Made by a program: the position numbers and the translations under genes. Source: 3107 sp965216225 (GTDB lineage: Bacteria > Pseudomonadota > Alphaproteobacteria > Rhodobacterales > Rhodobacteraceae). Taken from it: a stretch of 64,000 nucleotides of DNA. Of this stretch, positions 1 to 7,581 are shown one piece after another. The stretch spans positions 1-64,000 of the forward strand of contig CBDCFF010000033.1 of the NCBI GenBank assembly GCA_965216225.1, written 5' to 3'. How positions within the stretch are numbered: the stretch's first letter is position 1; each line of letters starts with the position of its first letter. Below the pieces are notes generated by a model. It ran no database searches and was not told the origin of the DNA. It was given only the letters and a program-made list of their open reading frames with translations.

Positions 1-200
1 CCAACAAGTTTGCCAAGGTAGCGCCAGGCTTCATTGATCATTCGTTCTGGGGCCATTCGCATCCAGTGCCTGATCCTGGCGAATGTCTGTTCGATCGGAT
101 CTGGATCGGGCGGGTATGGCGGCAGGAACCATCGTCCTGCGCCCGCCGCCCTGATGGCATCGCGGATGAGTAAGGCCGGATATGCTTCAATATAAAATGG
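1..200 (-). pseudogene. IS630-family transposase, C-terminal fragment
   Basis: Read on the minus strand, this stretch encodes the C-terminal end of an IS630-family (DDE) transposase. It contains a PPYPPDPDPIEQTFARIRHW block, the usual region of the catalytic glutamate, where family members read roughly LPPYSPDLNPIEQ. The reading frame runs off the left edge of the window, so the 3' end is not seen. No N-terminal part is present upstream, where the sequence changes before the IS481 insertion at about 219. It differs from the three full IS630 copies elsewhere in the window, so it is a remnant of another lineage. Confidence 0.7.
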
Positions 201-218
201 AACCGCTTTAGTCCTTAG

Positions 219-1279
219 GTGTTCCATCCCGTATGATCATATTTCCCCTCGTCGATCTGCCCTTTTCATGGCAAGGTCGGTTCTGTGGGACATTCGGGAC
301 GGGGTGCGACCATGGTGATCCAACTTCACAAGCAGGCTACAACGACGCCGAAGGTTCGGTCGGCCCTCCAGGCCAGTGATGCGTCTGCTTCCATCTTGGC
401 GGAGCGATACGGGACGACCGAGCAGACTGTCTACAAATGGCGGCGCCGCGATGGCGTCGAGGATCGCAGCCACACGCCACACCGGCTGCAAACCACGCTG
501 ACACCGGCGCAAGAGGCGGTTGCGGTGACCTTGCGCAGGACGCTGCTGGTATCACTCGACGACCTGCTGGCGGTGGTGCGAGAGTTCCTGAATCCGAATG
601 CCTCGCGCTCTGGCCTGGACCGCTGCCTTCGTCGTCATGGTGTGGGAAACCTACGCGATCTGAAGGCCAAAGCACCGAAGCCGAAGCACAGCGCCTTCAA
701 GGCCTACGAGCCAGGATACATACACATCGACCTGAAATACCTACCGCAAATGGCCGATGAAACCTCGCGCCGCTATCTTTTCGTGGCCATCGACCGGGCG
801 ACGCGTTGGGTCTTCATTCGTGTCTTCAAAGCCAGGACTGCCGCCAACGCCCGCCGCTTCCTGCGCGATCTGGAACGGGCCTGCCCGATTTGCATCCGCA
901 CTGTGTTGACCGATAACGGCAAGGAGTTCACCGACCGGCTGTTTGGTCTACGCAAACGCGCTGCAACCGGCGCGCATGCGTTCGATGCGCTTTGCGCAGA
1001 CCTTGATATCGACCACCGCTTGACCCCGCCGAAGTCGCCCCAAACCAACGGCATGGTCGAGAGGTTCAACGGCCGCATCGAGGAGGTGCTCCAAAGCCAT
1101 CACTTCCGTTCCGGCGAAAACCTGGAGACAACGCTGCAACGCTATGTCTGGCTCTACAACCAGCAGTTTCCTCAGTCGGCATTGAGCACCAGAACGCCCT
1201 TGCAGGCCATGAAGGACTGGCACAAACTCAAGCCGGAACTGTTCAAAAAACAGCCATACTACCTTCCGGGATGTGACAC
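219..1279 (+). mobile_element. IS481-family insertion sequence
   Basis: The ends are imperfect inverted repeats: the left starts GTGTTCCATCCCG and the right, read inward, starts GTGTCACATCCCGG. The element is flanked by a 4-bp direct repeat TTAG (215-218 and 1280-1283). Removing the element and one TTAG restores the last codons of the small minus-strand gene at 1506. One transposase gene fills the element. The stop codon of that gene lies in the right target duplication, not inside the element. Confidence 0.8.
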
Positions 1280-1283
1280 TTAG
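312..1283 (+). CDS. IS481-family transposase
   Basis: This is a DDE transposase with an N-terminal helix-turn-helix region (LAERYGTTEQTVYKWRRR) and an integrase (rve) core. Candidate catalytic residues are the Asp in HIDLKYLP, the Asp in VLTDNGKEF and the Glu in NGMVERFNGRIEE. The start at 312 (MVIQLHKQ) is preferred over an in-frame ATG at 285, because IS481 proteins usually begin close to this block. The final Thr codon is completed, and the TAG stop supplied, by the duplicated target TTAG. The protein looks full length (323 aa) with no internal break, so the element may be active. Confidence 0.85.
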   Translation: MVIQLHKQATTTPKVRSALQASDASASILAERYGTTEQTVYKWRRRDGVEDRSHTPHRLQTTLTPAQEAVAVTLRRTLLVSLDDLLAVVREFLNPNASRSGLDRCLRRHGVGNLRDLKAKAPKPKHSAFKAYEPGYIHIDLKYLPQMADETSRRYLFVAIDRATRWVFIRVFKARTAANARRFLRDLERACPICIRTVLTDNGKEFTDRLFGLRKRAATGAHAFDALCADLDIDHRLTPPKSPQTNGMVERFNGRIEEVLQSHHFRSGENLETTLQRYVWLYNQQFPQSALSTRTPLQAMKDWHKLKPELFKKQPYYLPGCDT

Positions 1284-1506
1284 CCCACCGCTTCATGGCT
1301 GCCATACGCGCTATCTCCGACCGCTGCTTAGCCGTCAGCTTTCTGGCGCGTGCCGCGCCGCCCTTAGCGCCGAGCGCTTTGGCCGCCGGGTCTTTCCCAT
1401 TGTCGTCAAATTCTTCCTCTGCCTCGCCGGTCGCGACCTGCATGACACGGACGGCGTTGCTGATCACATCGGCCGGACGCTTTTGACCTTTGGGTCCCTT
1501 GGGCAT
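1243..1506 (-). CDS. Small conserved basic protein, 3' end altered by IS481
   Basis: The 87-aa product begins MPKGPKGQKRPADVI and has an Ala/Lys/Arg-rich end (GAKGGAARARKLTAKQRSEIARMAAMKRW). Short proteins of this build are common in alphaproteobacteria and are usually annotated as hypothetical or RNA-binding; the function is not known to me. The IS481 element inserted at the last codons, so the current tail (AKCHIPEGSMAVF) is read from IS481 sequence. Without the insertion the protein would end KRWAKD-stop. The change affects only the tail, so function may survive. A GATCTCC-type ribosome site lies upstream. Confidence 0.6.
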   Translation of the reverse strand: MPKGPKGQKRPADVISNAVRVMQVATGEAEEEFDDNGKDPAAKALGAKGGAARARKLTAKQRSEIARMAAMKRWAKCHIPEGSMAVF

Positions 1507-1539
1507 GTCTGATCTCCCTATACTTCTCGCTAAGCATAG

Positions 1540-2011
1540 GGCATGATGGCAGCTAGCGACAGGCCGAATTCAAATTGATGCACTACCCTCATGTGAGATT
1601 CGCCGCGATGCCGGGCCGAGGGGCCAGGAAGTGAATCTGACATGGGGTAGACCCGTCTGCACCTGCGCCATGAAACTGAAACACATTCCTGCCTGGCACA
1701 AAGCCATGCCGAGAGCAGGAGGCCACCCCATCGAAACGGACACGATGTTGTCGCAATTGGACGTGAAAACCCCCGATCGGGCGGGGCAGGCTGAGGCCGG
1801 AAGATTGCCGGAAGATTGCGCGCGCCGCTGGCCCCGCCTTTCATCCGCGTTGCCCGCGCGCCGGGGCGCGCTGCCGTGCCGAGGTGCCGGAGCTGCGCAA
1901 TGGCCGCGATGGCCGCCTGACGGCCCGCCTGCTTGAACAGGAGCCCGCATGAGCCGCGCGTTGCAGGACCTTCTCTTCGGCGCGGGCGATCCCCGGAGCC
2001 GCAGAACGGCA
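1540..2011. other. Unassigned stretch between small gene and IS110 relic
   Basis: Open frames run through this stretch on both strands but none gives a protein I recognise. Composition and context suggest a mosaic of old mobile-element scraps. A long minus-strand frame here is only an out-of-register extension of the IS110 relic and is not annotated as a gene. Confidence 0.4.
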
Positions 2012-2731
2012 TTTCGATGAGCATTGCGACGGCAGGGGATCGACCGCAGGATATCGAACTGTCTGGCAAGCTTTGCATCCTCGCGGATACGCTTCTTCAA
2101 CTCGGCATCGAGCCGGGCAAGTTGCTTTGCAATCTGGCGCATCCCGGTTTTCAGTTGCGCCTTGACGAGTGTGTTGCGCGCACCGCAGAGCCGGTTCCGG
2201 CAGGCAGTCTGGTCCTTGATGAGAGCGCTCCGGGCGACATGCACCTCCCGCAGATCGTTCATGGGTTCATCGCGCAACGGTGAAGCCTTCAGGTCAGGCA
2301 TCGCCCCCATGCGGGCCGGCAGTTCCGCATCGCTCCGGTCAATTTTGGCGGACTGGCCGACCGCTTCGGCGAAGCGGCGGGCGCGTTCGGGGTTCACCCT
2401 GACCATGGCGTGACCCGTCTTTGAAAGGCGGGCCTCCGGGTCGCGATGACAGCGTCCTGCAGGCTCGTGGACGACGCGGCAGCACTGCGGGCCGATCCGG
2501 TTCTTCAGCGTCTTCAGTCCTGTCCGGTCGTTGGTGAAGCGTTTCGCCTTGCCATCGCTCAGGCGATTGGTGTCGAGATGATCTTTCGGGATGTCGATGC
2601 CGATGGTACCATTCATGACCTTTTCGTCTCCCGTTCCTGTCATACGAGGCAGGGGTGTTCCCTCCTCCACTATCTGTTCGGGTTCATCGAAAGGGCGGGG
2701 GTGATCCATCTTGAGAACGGTCCTCAAAGAC
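2012..2731 (-). pseudogene. IS110-family transposase relic (second copy of IS110-1)
   Basis: From an ATG at 2616 the minus strand encodes the N-terminal two thirds of the same IS110 transposase as IS110-1 at 16812 (NGTIGIDIPKDHLDT..., AKIDRSDAELPARM). The frame loses an 18-nt segment after LRSIP and then runs into unrelated sequence, so the C-terminal Transposase_20 part is missing. The left-end non-coding region remains up to about 2731 and then joins an IS256-A fragment. Several substitutions (IDRSDAEL for IDRIDAEL, and a changed GACAGG in place of the donor guide GACAAG) show it is decaying. Confidence 0.8.
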
Positions 2732-3293
2732 CAGGGCTTCCCGGAGGCGATCTCCGCCGCCTTTGCGCAGACCACGGTGCAAACCTGCATTGTCCACCTG
2801 GTGCGCCATTCCCTGAACTTCTGCTCGCAGAAGTTATGGAAAGACCGCAAGGGAGTGGCCACTGACCTGCGCCGGATTTACAGCGCCGCCACCGCCGATC
2901 AGGCCGCCGATGAACTGGACGCGCTCAAAGACAAATGGGCCGGTAAATACGCCTCCATCGCCCCGGCCTGGCGACGGGCATGGCAGGAAGTAATCCCGTT
3001 CTTCGCCTTCGATCCGGCGATCCGAAAGATCATCTACACCACCAACGCCATCGAGAGCCTGAACCGGGTGATCCGCAAATCAATCAAGACCCGCGGATCG
3101 TTCCCGACCGATCAGGCCGCAACAAAGCTGATCTATCTGGCCATCCGCAACTTCGAGAAAGGCGGCAGGAATGTTCGGGAATGGTTTGCCGCCCGCAATC
3201 AGTTCGCTATCATGTTCGACGAGCGCTTCAATGCGTGACTGTATTTGAAACCCCCATGGACCGGGACAGATACACAGAATTCAGGACACTCCC
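2732..3293 (+). pseudogene. IS256-A transposase, C-terminal fragment
   Basis: The plus strand carries the C-terminal half of an IS256-family (mutator type) transposase. Typical blocks are VQTCIVHLVRHSLNF, RKIIYTTNAIESLNRVIRK and KTRGSFPTDQAATKL; the catalytic Glu is the one in NAIESLN. The stop is at 3238 and the IS end GGACACTCCC at about 3293. The N-terminal half is replaced by the IS110 left end. Against the fuller copy at 17425-18758 there is an extra 9 bp between the HSLNFCS and WKDRK blocks. The fragment cannot make a whole transposase. Confidence 0.85.
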
Positions 3294-3510
3294 GGCCCAA
3301 CTCCCTGCTCAGCGCCGCGATCAAAGCTTGCGATCGCTGTATTGCTGCTCGGACAGCGTGCGTGGTCGTGGCGCTGCCGTGACGTACTTGTCCCATAAGG
3401 CTTCCTTCCATCCCTGCGAAAGAATCGCACCATCAAACCGTGGGATCAAACACTTCACGCTGAGGATGCCACAGTCTTTTTCCTCAGCGGCGCCTTCATC
3501 TGCCAAAGCA
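3294..3510. other. Short non-coding junction
   Basis: About 200 bp lie between the IS256-A end and the first recognisable IS5-type residues. I see no gene, RNA or clear repeat here. It may hold the degraded 5' end of the IS5-E relic. Confidence 0.3.
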
Positions 3511-4352
3511 ACATATCGCGTCCGAAACTGGCCCGAATACAATCGAGCCCTGATTGCGCGTGGTCAGTTCACTCTCTGGATCGCCGCAGAGGTTCTGTCT
3601 TGCCGGCGGGCGCGCAGGGGTAAAGGGAAGCGTTACAGCGATGTGGCCATTCTGGCCGCGCTTTGCCTGCGCCCGGTGTCCGGGCTGACCTTGCGCCAGA
3701 CCCGGGGGTTTCTCTCAAGCCTGGTGACGCTTATGGACCTGACAATCGAGATAGCGCATTATTCGACGTTCTCGCGCTGGGCGGAAGGATTGGAGGCGCC
3801 ACGTCTCAAACCCCGCGCAAACGGCCCGGTCAACCTTGCCATTGATGCGACGGGTCTGAAGATGTTTTGCGAGGGCGAGTGGAAGATGCGTCGGCATGGC
3901 AAGGACAAGCGGCGTATCCGTCGCAGGCTGCATCCGGGCGTGGATACCGTGAGTGGTGACATCATGGCTCATGAACTGACCATCAGCGATGCCCGTGACG
4001 GGCCCCGAACTGCCCGGCCTTTTGACGCACATCGAAACCGCGCCTGAGGCCGTGAGCGCCGACAAGGCCTGTGACAGTTCTGCCAATCGTCGCGCCATCC
4101 TGAAGCGGGGTGCAAGGCCCGTCATTGCGCCCCGAAAGGGGCCGCGATCACACCGCCAAGACACCGCCAGGACACCTCGGGGACCGCCGCCCACGACCCG
4201 CCGCCCACGAGGGGCCAGGCCGTGCAGAGGATCGTCGAGATCGGGCGAAAAGGGTGGAAACAGCAAAGCGGCTATCACCGCCGCTCGCTCTGCGAAACCG
4301 CAATCTTCCCCTGTGAAACGATCATCGGACCCGCCCTCTCATCACAAAAACC
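3511..4352 (+). pseudogene. IS5-family transposase relic (IS5-E), main part
   Basis: Reading begins at YRVRNWPEYNRALIARG and continues through LRQTRGFLSSLV, NLAIDATGLKMFCEGEWKMRRHGK (first Asp region) and, after a frameshift near 3990, VSADKACDSSANRRAILKRGARPVIAPRKG. Family members have nearly the same order of blocks, with TGDGAFDTRRCHTAILERGA at the second Asp. A further shift leads to IGRKGWKQQSGYHRRSLCETAI. At least two frameshifts and some lost sequence make this a pseudogene. It is cut at 4352 by IS66-A and resumes at 6766. Confidence 0.75.
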
Positions 4353-4425
4353 GTGAGCGTCCGTTGAAGCCGACCTAACGCGGGGGCGGAGGAGCCGATA
4401 GTGTCCACCATCGATAGTGGACACC

Positions 4426-4787
4426 ATGAGGCACTCTATGGCTGGCAGTCGCAAGAAGCGAATTTGGTGGGACGACGAGAAGCGTTCGATCTGCCTGCAG
4501 ACTGCCGCGCCGGGTGTTTCTGTGGCTCAGGTTGCGCGGCGCTACGCGATGAACGCCAATCTGATCTTCAAATGGCTGAAGGACCCGCGTTTTGCGCCGG
4601 ATTTCACCGAGGTCGTAGCTGGATCTGTGTTTCTGCCGGTTGAGATTTCTCCGGCTGCTTCACATCCGGTCCCGTCGCCTTCGGTGGCGGTATCGAGATT
4701 GAGTTGGCTGGCGATCACCGGATCAGCGCCGGGGGCGGGTTCGATCCTGATGTGCCGGCGCGGCTGCTGAAGGGGCTGATGTCTTGA
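4426..4787 (+). pseudogene. tnpA: IS66-A tnpA (orfA), frameshifted
   Basis: TnpA is the small helix-turn-helix accessory protein of IS66 elements (blocks RKKRIWWDDEKRSICLQTAAPGVSVAQVARRYAMNANLIFKWL). The first two thirds match IS66-B. Near 4670 one of two 11-bp direct repeats CATCCGGTCCC and the 8 bp between them are deleted, a 19-bp loss that shifts the frame and replaces the PARLLKGLMS ending. The start could be the ATG at 4417, 4426 or 4438. The original stop TGA at 4785 overlaps the tnpB start. Confidence 0.8.
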
Positions 4788-5131
4788 TCCCGGTGCCGAG
4801 CAACACGCGGGTGTGGCTGGCGGCGGGTGTCACGGACATGCGGCGAGGGTTCACTACGCTGGCGGCCCAGGCCGAGAAGGTTTTGGCCGAAGACCCGTAT
4901 TCCGGCCACCTGTTCGTGTTCCGGGGTCGGCGCGGCGATCTGTTGAAGATCATCTGGTGGGATTGCCAGGGCGCGTGCCTGTTTTCGAAGCGGTTGGAGA
5001 AAGGGCGGTTTGTCTGGCCCGCTGCAAAGGACGGCAAGATCAGCGTCACACCCGCGCAGCTCTCAATGCTGTTGGAGGGGATTGACTGGCGGATGCCCCG
5101 TAAAACCTGGAGACCGTTGAGCGTAGGATAG
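4784..5131 (+). CDS. tnpB: IS66-A TnpB accessory protein
   Basis: TnpB (115 aa) is the conserved IS66 Orf2, required for transposition but without known enzymatic motifs. Family blocks are VTDMRRGFTTLAAQ, GHLFVFRGRRGDLLKIIWWD and FVWPAAKDGKISVTPAQLSMLLEGIDW. The start is TTG at 4784, translationally coupled to the tnpA stop TGA at 4785. It ends with TAG at 5131; in IS66-B and IS66-C that TAG is CAG and the frame runs 34 residues further into tnpC. Confidence 0.85.
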   Translation: MIPVPSNTRVWLAAGVTDMRRGFTTLAAQAEKVLAEDPYSGHLFVFRGRRGDLLKIIWWDCQGACLFSKRLEKGRFVWPAAKDGKISVTPAQLSMLLEGIDWRMPRKTWRPLSVG

Positions 5132-5201
5132 GTCAATAAATACGAGGCTTTGCGCGCTTTCGGGGTTCACCCCGGAATGCTGATCCGGTATAGGATCGGC
5201 G

Positions 5202-6719
5202 ATGCTGAAGGACCTCGACATAGCCCCGGATGATCCTGCGGAACTGCGGGCAGTGAACCGGCTTCTGGCCGATGAAGTCAAGGCGCTGACCCTGAAGGTG
5301 GAACAACTCCAACACCAACTGGCGGGGCATGACCGGCACCGGTTTGGATCGAAATCAGAAAGCCTCTACCAGCTCAATCTGGTCTTCCGGGAAGATGAGG
5401 CGATTGCCGAAGCCGCTGGAGAACAGGCGGCGCCTGCTCCAACGCCTGAAACGGACAAACCGGCCCGCCGGCACAGCCGCAAGCCCTTGCCCGATCATCT
5501 GGACCGGCACGAAGAGGTCTTGTCGCCGGGCGAGGACTGCCGACGTTGCGGTGGGGCGTTGAAGAGGCTCGGTGAGGACGTGACCGAGGAGTTGGAATAC
5601 AAACCGGGGCGTTTTGTCGTGAACCGGATCGTGCGTCCGCGTATGGCCTGTTCCTGTTGCGAGGCCATTGTCCAATCGCCGCTGCCATCGCGCCCGATCG
5701 AACGTGGCCGCCCGGGACCGGGGCTGCTGGCGCACGTGTTGGTCAGCAAATACGCGGACCACCTGCCGCTCTACCGTCAGTCGCAAATATACGCCCGTGA
5801 AGGCGTCGATCTTGATCGATCAACTCTGACCAATTGGGTTGGCGGCTCCACCGCGCTTCTGGAACCTCTGGCTGACACCATTGGCCGAATGGTCCGCCGA
5901 GGCGCGGCCACCTTCGCTGATGATACGCCTGTTAAAATGCAGGCCCCCGGCAACAAGAAGACCAGGACCGCCCGTGTCTGGACCTATGTTCGCGATGAAC
6001 GACCATGGTCTGGATCATCACCGCCCTGCGCGTGGTATCAGTTCACGATTGATCGCAAGGGCGAACATCCCGTCTCACATCTCTCCGGCTACAAAGGCTG
6101 GGTCCATGCGGACGGGTATTCCGGCTTCAACGGGGTATTCGGTGAGGACAAGGCCCAGGAGATGGCTTGTTTGGCGCACGTCAGACGCAAGTTTGTAGAC
6201 ATCTTTGCCGCGCAAGGCTCATCGATTGCCGAAGAAGCCCTCCGCCGGACCGCGGAACTCTATGCCGTCGAGAAAGAGGCGCGTGGCAAACCGTCTGAAG
6301 AGCGCGTTGCCATCCGTCAGGAAAAGGCAAAACCGATCTTCGATGAACTTGAGACCTGGTTACACGCGCAGGTGCCAAATATATCTGGCAAGTCGCCTCT
6401 GGCCCAAGCGATCCGTTATGCCCTTGGTCGTTTGCCAAAGGCACGCGGTTATTTGAACCATGGCTTTCTGGAAGCGGACAACAACATCGCCGAACGCGCC
6501 ATAAAACCTGTCGCCACAGGTCGCAAAAATTGGATGTTCGCCGGTTCCGAGGGCGGTGGCAAAGCCATGGCCATCGCCTACACCCTGATCGAAACGGCAA
6601 AGCTTGATAAAGTCGATCCACAAGCCTGGCTCACATGGGTTCTCGCCCGCATCGCGGATCACAAGATCACTCGGCTGGACGAGCTGATGCCCTGGCGTTA
6701 CGCTGCATCAGCAGCGTAA
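5202..6719 (+). CDS. tnpC: IS66-A TnpC transposase
   Basis: This 505-aa DDE transposase has the IS66 order. There is an N-terminal leucine-zipper-like coiled coil (about residues 20-45), a zinc-finger-like region (CRRCGG ... CSCC, about 113-151), and a core with FADDTPVKM (first Asp), WVHADGYSGF (second Asp) and NNIAERAIKPVATGRKNWMF (catalytic Glu). The length is normal for the family and no break is seen. It could serve other IS66 copies in trans even though its own tnpA is shifted. Confidence 0.92.
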   Translation: MLKDLDIAPDDPAELRAVNRLLADEVKALTLKVEQLQHQLAGHDRHRFGSKSESLYQLNLVFREDEAIAEAAGEQAAPAPTPETDKPARRHSRKPLPDHLDRHEEVLSPGEDCRRCGGALKRLGEDVTEELEYKPGRFVVNRIVRPRMACSCCEAIVQSPLPSRPIERGRPGPGLLAHVLVSKYADHLPLYRQSQIYAREGVDLDRSTLTNWVGGSTALLEPLADTIGRMVRRGAATFADDTPVKMQAPGNKKTRTARVWTYVRDERPWSGSSPPCAWYQFTIDRKGEHPVSHLSGYKGWVHADGYSGFNGVFGEDKAQEMACLAHVRRKFVDIFAAQGSSIAEEALRRTAELYAVEKEARGKPSEERVAIRQEKAKPIFDELETWLHAQVPNISGKSPLAQAIRYALGRLPKARGYLNHGFLEADNNIAERAIKPVATGRKNWMFAGSEGGGKAMAIAYTLIETAKLDKVDPQAWLTWVLARIADHKITRLDELMPWRYAASAA

Positions 6720-6765
6720 CCGGGACGACCGGCAGTACGCCAGGGCTCCTTCACCGAACGGTCAC

Positions 6766-6870
6766 CAAAAACCGGACACCCGGAAGACCGAAGCCGCCGT
6801 CGGCATCCACTGCCTCAACACATTCACCGCGCCTGGCATGCCAGACAGCGTGAAAATCTTCCGAACATTG
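6766..6870 (+). pseudogene. IS5-E transposase relic, C-terminal end
   Basis: After IS66-A the relic continues in the frame left at 4352, giving QKPDTRKTEAAVGIHCLNTFTAPGMPDSVKIFRTLG and a stop near 6890. The last part corresponds to the usual IS5 tail, where the protein ends around an AxxNxF...GMP block. It confirms that IS66-A inserted into an already existing IS5-type gene. Confidence 0.65.
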
Positions 6871-7036
6871 GGTAAAGCGGGTGTTCGTTCCCTTGGCAAT
6901 CCATGCAACAACGCCGCTCTTCACCAAATCGGCGCAGTCAACAGGTCCGGAGAATATCGGATCCAAGAGAACGCTTTCGGGCCTCCTGTCGCCGGGGCCG
7001 GTGAACAGCCCCTCCCGCATAACCCTCGAAAACAAC

Positions 7037-7060
7037 GGAAAAATCCGGACGCAGCCGGAT
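7037..7060 (-). terminator. Rho-independent terminator of tRNA-Ser
   Basis: On the minus strand, 27 nt past the CCA end of the tRNA, a stem ATCCGG/CCGGAT with a 6-nt loop is followed by a run of five T. This is a compact intrinsic terminator for the tRNA transcript. Confidence 0.75.
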
Positions 7061-7086
7061 CGGGAGAAACTTTCCTCAAGGGTAAG

Positions 7087-7176
7087 TGGCGGAGAGACAG
7101 GGATTCGAACCCTGGGTGCCCGTGAAGGCACAACGGTTTTCGAGACCGCCCCGTTCGACCACTCCGGCACCTCTCC
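7087..7176 (-). tRNA. tRNA-Ser (anticodon CGA)
   Basis: The minus strand folds as a class II tRNA of 90 nt. It has acceptor GGAGAGG paired to TCTCTCC (one G-U), a D-arm with GTGGTCGAACGGG, an anticodon loop CTCGAAA giving CGA (reads UCG), a long variable arm, and GGTTCGAATCC in the T-arm. The 3' CCA is encoded. A promoter lies upstream at 7193-7221 and a terminator downstream, so the unit looks intact although IS debris lies on both sides. Confidence 0.97.
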
Positions 7177-7192
7177 GCAAAGGGTCTTGGGC

Positions 7193-7221
7193 GATGTAGT
7201 CCGATGCGCGGGCGGGCGCAA
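7193..7221 (-). promoter_or_regulatory. Promoter of tRNA-Ser
   Basis: On the minus strand a -35 TTGCGC (7216-7221) and a -10 TACATC (7193-7198) are separated by exactly 17 bp and end 16 bp before the tRNA. TTGCGC-type -35 boxes are usual for stable-RNA promoters in alphaproteobacteria. Confidence 0.65.
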
Positions 7222-7324
7222 CCGTTTTTCGCAGCAGGGCCGAGGTTCCCATAGCACAGGGCGCACCCGGCAAATCTCGCCGTGAAGGCATCACGCCGAT
7301 GCAACCGGCAGCCATGTTCGGGGG

Positions 7325-7450
7325 ATGGGCAAGAGCGCGGCGGCCCGCCTGTTCGGGATCGACCGCAGGACCGTTGCGAGGATGCCGGGGTATGCGCTCC
7401 CTCCCGGATACCGCTGGCAGAGCCCGCCGGTGCGGCCCGGACCCGATCCC
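7325..7450 (+). pseudogene. IS21 istA N-terminal micro-fragment
   Basis: The plus strand encodes GKSAAARLFGIDRRTVARM and GYALPPGYRWQSPPVRP, the N-terminal helix-turn-helix and following linker of an IS21-family IstA protein. It is a different IS21 from IS21-A and IS21-B in this window. Only about 40 residues remain. Confidence 0.6.
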
Positions 7451-7464
7451 CGAAGAGGGCAGCA

Positions 7465-7510
7465 AGGGCTGGCCCACTATCCGGGCTTCAGTGAAACGGC
7501 TCTTCTTCAT
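7465..7510 (-). pseudogene. IS3-family orfA start, micro-fragment
   Basis: The minus strand from 7510 reads MKKSRFTEARIVG, the typical first residues of an IS3-family (IS407-like) OrfA. A good ribosome site GAGGAG lies 8 nt upstream. The match stops after about 15 codons, at the junction with the istA scrap. Confidence 0.55.
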
Positions 7511-7581
7511 CGGAATCTCCTCAATCATCCTGCCGGGAAAATTCTACGTCCGCATCCCCTTACTATCGGAGGATTCCCCTA

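Larger units (their letters stand above)
4353..6765 (+). mobile_element. IS66-family element IS66-A
   Basis: The ends are GTGAGCGTCCGTTGAAGCC (left) and, read inward, GTGACCGTTCGGTGAAGGAGCC (right). A perfect 8-bp target duplication CAAAAACC flanks it (4345-4352 and 6766-6773). It carries tnpA, tnpB and tnpC in order. At 2413 bp it is 19 bp shorter than IS66-B and than IS66-C after removal of IS21-B (2432 bp each). The missing 19 bp lie in tnpA. Confidence 0.95.

Noticed and set aside
1570..2862. A 430-codon minus-strand frame as one gene
   Set aside because: Only the part from 2616 to about 2012 is IS110 transposase; the rest is out-of-context extension through unrelated sequence.
2980..4047. 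A 355-codon plus-strand frame as a single protein
   Set aside because: It begins as a wrong-frame reading of the IS256-A fragment and then enters the IS5-E relic; it is not one gene.
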